DNA of 59,752 nucleotides from Burkholderiaceae bacterium (GTDB lineage Bacteria > Pseudomonadota > Gammaproteobacteria > Burkholderiales > Burkholderiaceae_D). Below are positions 55,576 through 59,752 of the stretch, one piece after another. The stretch is taken from contig JAFANH010000074.1 of NCBI GenBank assembly GCA_019232795.1, positions 1-59,752 on the forward strand, in the 5' to 3' direction. The translations under genes were made by a program, and so were the position numbers. A model generated the notes under the pieces. That model was not told the origin of the DNA. It saw nothing but the letters and a program-made list of their open reading frames with translations, and ran no database searches. Position 1 is the stretch's first letter; each line of letters opens with the position of its first letter.

Positions 55576-55869
55576 CTATACCGCGATCTCGTCAAATAAA
55601 TCGCGCCAAGTAGGATTTTCTTGTTGGATCAGATCGATCTTCCAGGAGCGATTCCATTTCTTCAATTGCTTTTCTCTGGTAATCGCAGAGAGGATATCTT
55701 CATGTACTTCGTACCAAACGAGATATTTGACGCTGTATTTCTTGGTGAAACCATCGACAGCGTCTTCGCGATGTTGGTAGACACGTTTGCTTAAATCTGA
55801 CGTGATGCCTATGTATAACGTCCCATATCGACCGCTTGCGAGAATATAAACGTAAGAGGTCTTGGCCAT
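55576..55869 (-). CDS. GIY-YIG nuclease-domain protein (UPF0213/URI type)
   Basis: This 97-residue protein has a single GIY-YIG domain: YVYILASGRYGTLYIGIT (the GIY/YIG strands as VYI and YIG), SDLSKRVYQHRED with the catalytic Arg, and EKQLKKWNRSWK. Homologues are small endonuclease-fold proteins of unclear function. It is moderately AT-rich compared with its neighbours and is bracketed by palindromic repeats on both sides; its start codon abuts the repeat at 55871. Confidence 0.88.
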   Translation of the reverse strand: MAKTSYVYILASGRYGTLYIGITSDLSKRVYQHREDAVDGFTKKYSVKYLVWYEVHEDILSAITREKQLKKWNRSWKIDLIQQENPTWRDLFDEIAV

Positions 55870-55870
55870 T

Positions 55871-55918
55871 GGGTTATGGATTCACGCGGGGCGGCCATCC
55901 GATTCGCGGGAATGACGG
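55871..55918. repeat. half copy of the CGTCGTCCTCGCG-family repeat
   Basis: A single module (ttatggattcacgcgggg then cggccatccgattcgcggg, aatgacgg) matches the right half of copy 2 and the reverse complement of the left half of copy 1. It contains the prmC stop codon and its last ten sense codons. Confidence 0.7.
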
Positions 55919-56721
55919 TAATGAAGGGCGCCGCCGCTGACCCGTTCAATTCCCGCCAAGTCTTGCCAGCTTTGTACTGCGCTGAAGCCTGCCGATGCAA
56001 GTAATTCCCGCACCGCCGCCGCTTGGTCGTAGCCATGCTCCATCAACAACCAGCCACCCGGCGTCAAATGACGCTCTGCACCCGTAATAATCGCCCGCAA
56101 TGCCGACAAACCATCGCCGTGGTCGGTCAAGGCGTCGACCGGTTCGAAGCGCAAGTCACCCTGTTGCAGGTGTGCGTCGCCGGCGACGACGTAGGGGGGA
56201 TTGGATACGATCAAAGCGAACTGCCGGCCTGCCAGTGCGCCATACCAGTCGCTATGCAGGAATTCGACTTGCACAGCGTTGGCGGCGGCATTGGTGCTCG
56301 CGATTTCGAGCGCCGCTGGGCTGGCATCGATGGCGGTGACGCTAGCATCGCGCCGCGTATGAGCGAGGGCAACTGCAATCGCTCCCGAGCCGGTGCCCAT
56401 GTCGAGTACGCGAGCCTTGGCCGGCAGGCGTGCCAACGCCAGTTCTACCAGCAATTCAGTCTCCGGGCGCGGGATCAATACGTCCGGTGTAACGCGAAAC
56501 GGCAAACCGTAGAACTCGCGCATGCCGACTATGTAGGCAATCGGTTCGCCGGCGTATCGGCGCTCGATCAGTGCCGACGCTTTGGCGATTTCATCGGGAT
56601 TCAGTATGCGTTCGGCCTGGGTGATCAATTGCATGCGCGTCAAGCCGAGCGCATGCATGACCACAATGCGCGTGTCGATCGCGTCGAGCGGTGAGCTTCG
56701 CAAAAAAGTGTCGAGTCTCAC
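55882..56721 (-). CDS. prmC: release factor glutamine methyltransferase PrmC
   Basis: This 279-residue SAM-dependent methyltransferase methylates the GGQ glutamine of release factors RF1/RF2. The N-terminal helical domain contains RRYAGEPIAYIVG; the catalytic domain has VLDMGTGSGAIAVALA (105-120) and NPPY (174-177). Its target RF1 is encoded two genes upstream (prfA). The final residues HSRESDGRPA come from a dispersed repeat, so the native C-terminus probably ended near GGALHYR. Confidence 0.95.
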   Translation of the reverse strand: MRLDTFLRSSPLDAIDTRIVVMHALGLTRMQLITQAERILNPDEIAKASALIERRYAGEPIAYIVGMREFYGLPFRVTPDVLIPRPETELLVELALARLPAKARVLDMGTGSGAIAVALAHTRRDASVTAIDASPAALEIASTNAAANAVQVEFLHSDWYGALAGRQFALIVSNPPYVVAGDAHLQQGDLRFEPVDALTDHGDGLSALRAIITGAERHLTPGGWLLMEHGYDQAAAVRELLASAGFSAVQSWQDLAGIERVSGGALHYRHSRESDGRPA

Positions 56722-56730
56722 GATGTGACG

Positions 56731-57210
56731 TCAGCGGCGCTGCCGGCGTAGCGCCAGCATGCCGAGCACGACGGCGAACACCACGAACCACAGCAGCGAC
56801 CATTGCGGAATCGATAAGCCGAACAGCGGCGCGTATTCGGTACCGCATTCTCCTTCCGGCCTGAACAGGAAGGGCAGCAGCTTGGCCGTCGGGAACTTGT
56901 TGAGCGAAGTTTCCACCGGGTCGAGCCCGCACGATACCGCGGGATGGGCTTTCACCCACAGATGCCAGGAAGCGGAGCCTATGCCGCCCAGCGCGGCCAA
57001 CAGGCCGAGGCCGGCGCCGCCGCGATGCGTCTTGGCCGGCAGGAAGGCGCTGACCAGGCAGATCAGGGCGATGGCCGTGAACAGATAGCGCTGGATGATG
57101 CACCACGGGCAGGGCTGCATGTATTCGACGAATTGCAGGTACAGGGCTGCGCCCAGCAGGCCAAAGCAAATCAGGGCGATGGCGATGAGCAGCAGTTTCG
57201 GATTTTTCAT
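56731..57210 (-). CDS. dsbB: disulfide bond formation protein B
   Basis: This 159-residue four-helix inner-membrane protein reoxidises DsbA and passes electrons to quinone. The first periplasmic pair is C34-P-W-C37 and the second pair is C94 and C122, both present. The helices are evident (LLLIAIALICFGLLGAALYL, YLFTAIALICLVSAFL, and others). It lies between prfA and prmC, interrupting the usual prfA-prmC pair, with 9 bp to prmC and 57 bp from prfA. Confidence 0.94.
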   Translation of the reverse strand: MKNPKLLLIAIALICFGLLGAALYLQFVEYMQPCPWCIIQRYLFTAIALICLVSAFLPAKTHRGGAGLGLLAALGGIGSASWHLWVKAHPAVSCGLDPVETSLNKFPTAKLLPFLFRPEGECGTEYAPLFGLSIPQWSLLWFVVFAVVLGMLALRRQRR

Positions 57211-57267
57211 GCTGGCCTTGTCAAAAGAGTGATGGAATGCGTATGGACGCGGTTTGGTGAAAATGGT

Positions 57268-58353
57268 TCAGGAATTACCGTCGGCCAGTTCCGCCAGCAG
57301 TTCGGCCTGATGCTCGGCAACCAGCGCGTTGGTCAACTCCTCGAGGTCGCCGTCCATGATGAAGTCGAGCTTGTACAGCGTCAAGTTGATGCGATGGTCG
57401 GTCATGCGGCCCTGAGGATAATTGTAGGTGCGGATGCGCTCGCTGCGGTCGCCCGAGCCGATCAGCGATTTTCGCGTGGCCGCTTCCTTGGCCTGGATCT
57501 CGCGCAACTGCACATCCTTGATGCGCGCCGCCAGCACTTTCATGGCCTGGGCCTTGTTCTTGTGCTGGCTGCGGTCGTCCTGGCACTCGACCACGATGCC
57601 GCTCGGCAGGTGAGTGATGCGCACGGCCGAGTCGGTCTTGTTGATGTGCTGGCCGCCGGCGCCGGAGGCGCGGAAGGTGTCGATGCGCAAGTCTGCCGGA
57701 TTGATGTTGACGTCTTCCACTTCGTCGGCTTCCGGCATCACAGCGACCGTGCAGGCCGAGGTATGGATGCGGCCCTGGGTCTCGGTGGCTGGCACGCGCT
57801 GCACGCGGTGGCCGCCCGATTCGAATTTCAGGCGTGAATAGGCGCCGTAGCCGACCACGCGCACAATCACTTCCTTGTAGCCGCCCAGTTCCGACTCCGA
57901 TTCGGAAATCATTTCCACCTGCCAGCGGTTGCGCTCGGCAAAGCGCGTATACATGCGCAACAGGTCGCCGGCAAACAGCGCCGCTTCGTCGCCGCCGGTA
58001 CCGGCACGGATTTCCAGGAAGATGTTGCGCTCGTCGTTGGGGTCTTTCGGCAGCAGCATCTTTTGCAGATCGATTTCGAACTGCTCCATGCGTGCGCGGC
58101 CGGTAGCGATCTCATCCTGCGCCAGTTCCTTCATGTCGGGATCGGATAGCATTTCCTGCGCGCCCTTGATGTCGGCGTCGGTCTGCGTGTAGTTCGCGTA
58201 CAGCGCCACCAGCGGCTCGAGTTCGGCGTGCTCGCGCGCCAGCTTGCGGTAGTTGTCGATATTGGAGGTGGCGTCGGGTTGCTGCAGCAAGCTGTTGACC
58301 TCTTCCAGGCGTTCGGTCAACTGGTCGAGCTTGGCAAGCATCGAGGGTTTCAT
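57268..58353 (-). CDS. prfA: peptide chain release factor 1
   Basis: This 361-residue factor reads UAA and UAG stop codons. Visible are the stop-recognition tripeptide PAT (188-190) and the GGQ loop (G233-G234-Q235 in [11 protein letters not shown]). The start [12 protein letters not shown] at 58353 matches E. coli RF1 exactly in position; the tandem ATG at 58356 and the long upstream frame are less likely. It is second in the hemA-prfA-dsbB-prmC run. Confidence 0.97.
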   Translation of the reverse strand: MKPSMLAKLDQLTERLEEVNSLLQQPDATSNIDNYRKLAREHAELEPLVALYANYTQTDADIKGAQEMLSDPDMKELAQDEIATGRARMEQFEIDLQKMLLPKDPNDERNIFLEIRAGTGGDEAALFAGDLLRMYTRFAERNRWQVEMISESESELGGYKEVIVRVVGYGAYSRLKFESGGHRVQRVPATETQGRIHTSACTVAVMPEADEVEDVNINPADLRIDTFRASGAGGQHINKTDSAVRITHLPSGIVVECQDDRSQHKNKAQAMKVLAARIKDVQLREIQAKEAATRKSLIGSGDRSERIRTYNYPQGRMTDHRINLTLYKLDFIMDGDLEELTNALVAEHQAELLAELADGNS

Positions 58354-58435
58354 CATATTGTTTGGTAGTGCGTTGAATTCGGGAAGTCCGCGGCATGCGG
58401 CGGAGTGATACGCGTATGGAGTGCCCAGGAGGCAG

Positions 58436-59734
58436 CTAGCGTTTGGTGCGGAACAGCTGCGGCAGCAAGGCCGCCAGGCGCGCGCGTTCGTCGCCCTGGG
58501 CCTGGTGCAGGGCCTGTTGCGGGCCATGCAGGAATTTTGCGGTGAGGCCGCGCGACAAGGCTTCCAGCACCGCTTCAATGTCGTCGCCGCGCGCCAGCAT
58601 CTTGCGCGCGCGTTCGAGTTCGATCAGGCGCATGGTTTCACCCGACTCGTGCAAGTCCTGGATCAGGGGCACGACCGAACGCGTATCGACCCAGTGCATG
58701 AAGTTTTGCACGCGCGTTTCGATAATCGCCTCGGCCTGGGCCACGGCGGCCTGGCGGTTCTCGGTGCCGGTCTGCACTACGGCGCCGAGGTCGTCGACGG
58801 TATACAGGAACACGTCGTCCAGGCGCGCCACTTCGACCTCGATGTCGCGCGGCACTGCCAGATCGACCATGAAAATCGGCTTGTGGCGGCGTGCCTTGAT
58901 CGCGCTTTCGACCAGACCGAGACCGATGATGGGCAAGGTGGAGGCGGTGCACGACACCACGATGTCGAATGAAGCTAGCTGATGCGGCAACTCGGCCAGG
59001 CGGATCGCCTTGCCGTTGAAGCGTGCAGCCAGCTGTTCGCCGCGCTCCAGCGTGCGGTTGGCGATGGTCAGCGATTTCGGGTTTTGCGCGGCAAAGTGAG
59101 TGGCGCACAATTCGATCATTTCGCCGGCGCCGATGAACAGCACGTGCTGTTCGGAAATTTTTTCGAAAATGCGCTGCGACAGGCGCACCGCGGCAGCAGC
59201 CATGGATACGCTGTGCGCACCGATCTCGGTAGTGCTGCGCACTTCCTTGGCCACCGCGAAGGTGCGCTGGAACATCTGGTGCAAACAGGTGCCGAGCCCA
59301 CCGGCTGCTTCAGCCTGACGCACGGCTTCCTTCATCTGGCCCAGGATTTGCGCTTCGCCCAAAACCATTGAATCGAGGCCGGAAGCGACCCGGAAGGCAT
59401 GCCGCACGGCGTCGCTTTGCGGCAGCGTGTACAGGTGGGGGCGCAATTCCGCGTAGGGCAGGCCGTGATAATTGGCCAGGAAATGCGCAGTGGCGTCGAT
59501 ATGGGCGTCGAGGCCGCGTGCATCCAGGGGCAACAGGTTGGCCGCATACAGCTCGGTGCGGTTGCAAGTCGAGAGTATGGCCGCTTCCTGTACGCTTCCC
59601 GGCGCCACCGATTTACCGAACCATGCGCGCGCAGCCGCTACCGCTTGACCGATCTGGTCGGCGGGAAACGCCACCTTTTCGCGCAGAGATAAAGGCGCGG
59701 TGGTGTGATTGACGCCGACGGCGAGCAGTTGCAT
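58436..59734 (-). CDS. hemA: glutamyl-tRNA reductase
   Basis: This 432-residue enzyme reduces Glu-tRNA(Glu) to glutamate-1-semialdehyde, the first committed step of C5 tetrapyrrole synthesis. [15 protein letters not shown], the catalytic Cys57 in [23 protein letters not shown], the NADPH domain ([17 protein letters not shown]), and the C-terminal dimerisation helices are all present. The complete gene ends 18 bp short of the window edge on its 5' side, so its promoter is outside. Confidence 0.97.
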   Translation of the reverse strand: MQLLAVGVNHTTAPLSLREKVAFPADQIGQAVAAARAWFGKSVAPGSVQEAAILSTCNRTELYAANLLPLDARGLDAHIDATAHFLANYHGLPYAELRPHLYTLPQSDAVRHAFRVASGLDSMVLGEAQILGQMKEAVRQAEAAGGLGTCLHQMFQRTFAVAKEVRSTTEIGAHSVSMAAAAVRLSQRIFEKISEQHVLFIGAGEMIELCATHFAAQNPKSLTIANRTLERGEQLAARFNGKAIRLAELPHQLASFDIVVSCTASTLPIIGLGLVESAIKARRHKPIFMVDLAVPRDIEVEVARLDDVFLYTVDDLGAVVQTGTENRQAAVAQAEAIIETRVQNFMHWVDTRSVVPLIQDLHESGETMRLIELERARKMLARGDDIEAVLEALSRGLTAKFLHGPQQALHQAQGDERARLAALLPQLFRTKR

Positions 59735-59752
59735 TTCAGCTAAGAGGGGTAA

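Overview
The window is chromosomal DNA from a betaproteobacterium of the order Burkholderiales. The GC-rich codon use, the glutathione synthase/EIIA-Man/HPr/enzyme I block, metX-metW-ampG, the dat-ybeD-lipB-lipA order and hemA-prfA-prmC linkage resemble Oxalobacteraceae (Herbaspirillum/Herminiimonas/Collimonas type). The family-level placement is inference from gene order and protein character, because no rRNA is present. No rRNA, tRNA or CRISPR array was recognised.

Layout. 1-760: 3' end of amtB and its terminator. 1033-5926: glutathione synthesis (gshA, gshB) followed by a permease-less PTS (EIIA, HPr, EI). 5937-9006: metX-metW-ampG. 9108-10676: divergent xth and pyrE. 10803-14165 (minus): gatCAB. 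14448-21527: cell-elongation operon mreB-mreC-mreD-mrdA-rodA-rlpA. 21535-31712: mixed housekeeping genes (rsmI, an LppC-like PBP activator, yraN, two HAD phosphatases, tag, a DMT exporter, fused pabB, slmA, a TraB/GumN protein). 31944-36419: argB, an ECF sigma/zinc anti-sigma/Cys-rich cluster, a SPOR protein, coaX-birA. 36498-42870: vanZ-like gene, a thioredoxin-like ferredoxin, a hydrolase, dacA-type carboxypeptidase, dat, ybeD, lipB, lipA.

The only clearly accessory stretch is 42866-48132, directly after the lipA stop codon. It is bounded by transposon ends built from repeated copies of a 16-bp motif (about [A/T]AGTtAnTGAGACAA[T/A]) with TGTGA...TCACA tips. The 5-bp sequence TGTAG occurs as a direct repeat at the left end and after each of two right ends. 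This is the signature of a Tn7/Tn5053-type element integrated at the 3' end of lipA, probably twice in tandem. No transposase remains. Inside lie two genes joined tail to tail by a deletion: an unrecognised (possibly TnsE-like) plus-strand gene and an archaeo-eukaryotic primase-helicase of the TOTE conflict-system type, each missing its 3' part. Further in are a broken VbhA-like antitoxin and an intact TPR/glycosyltransferase-like gene.

48287-59734: an SPFH protein, a DPP IV-type peptidase, ubiX, grxD, tex, a small GIY-YIG protein, prmC, dsbB, prfA and hemA. Two families of dispersed palindromic repeats sit at gene ends through the window, and in two cases (ampG, prmC) they supply the last codons of the gene.
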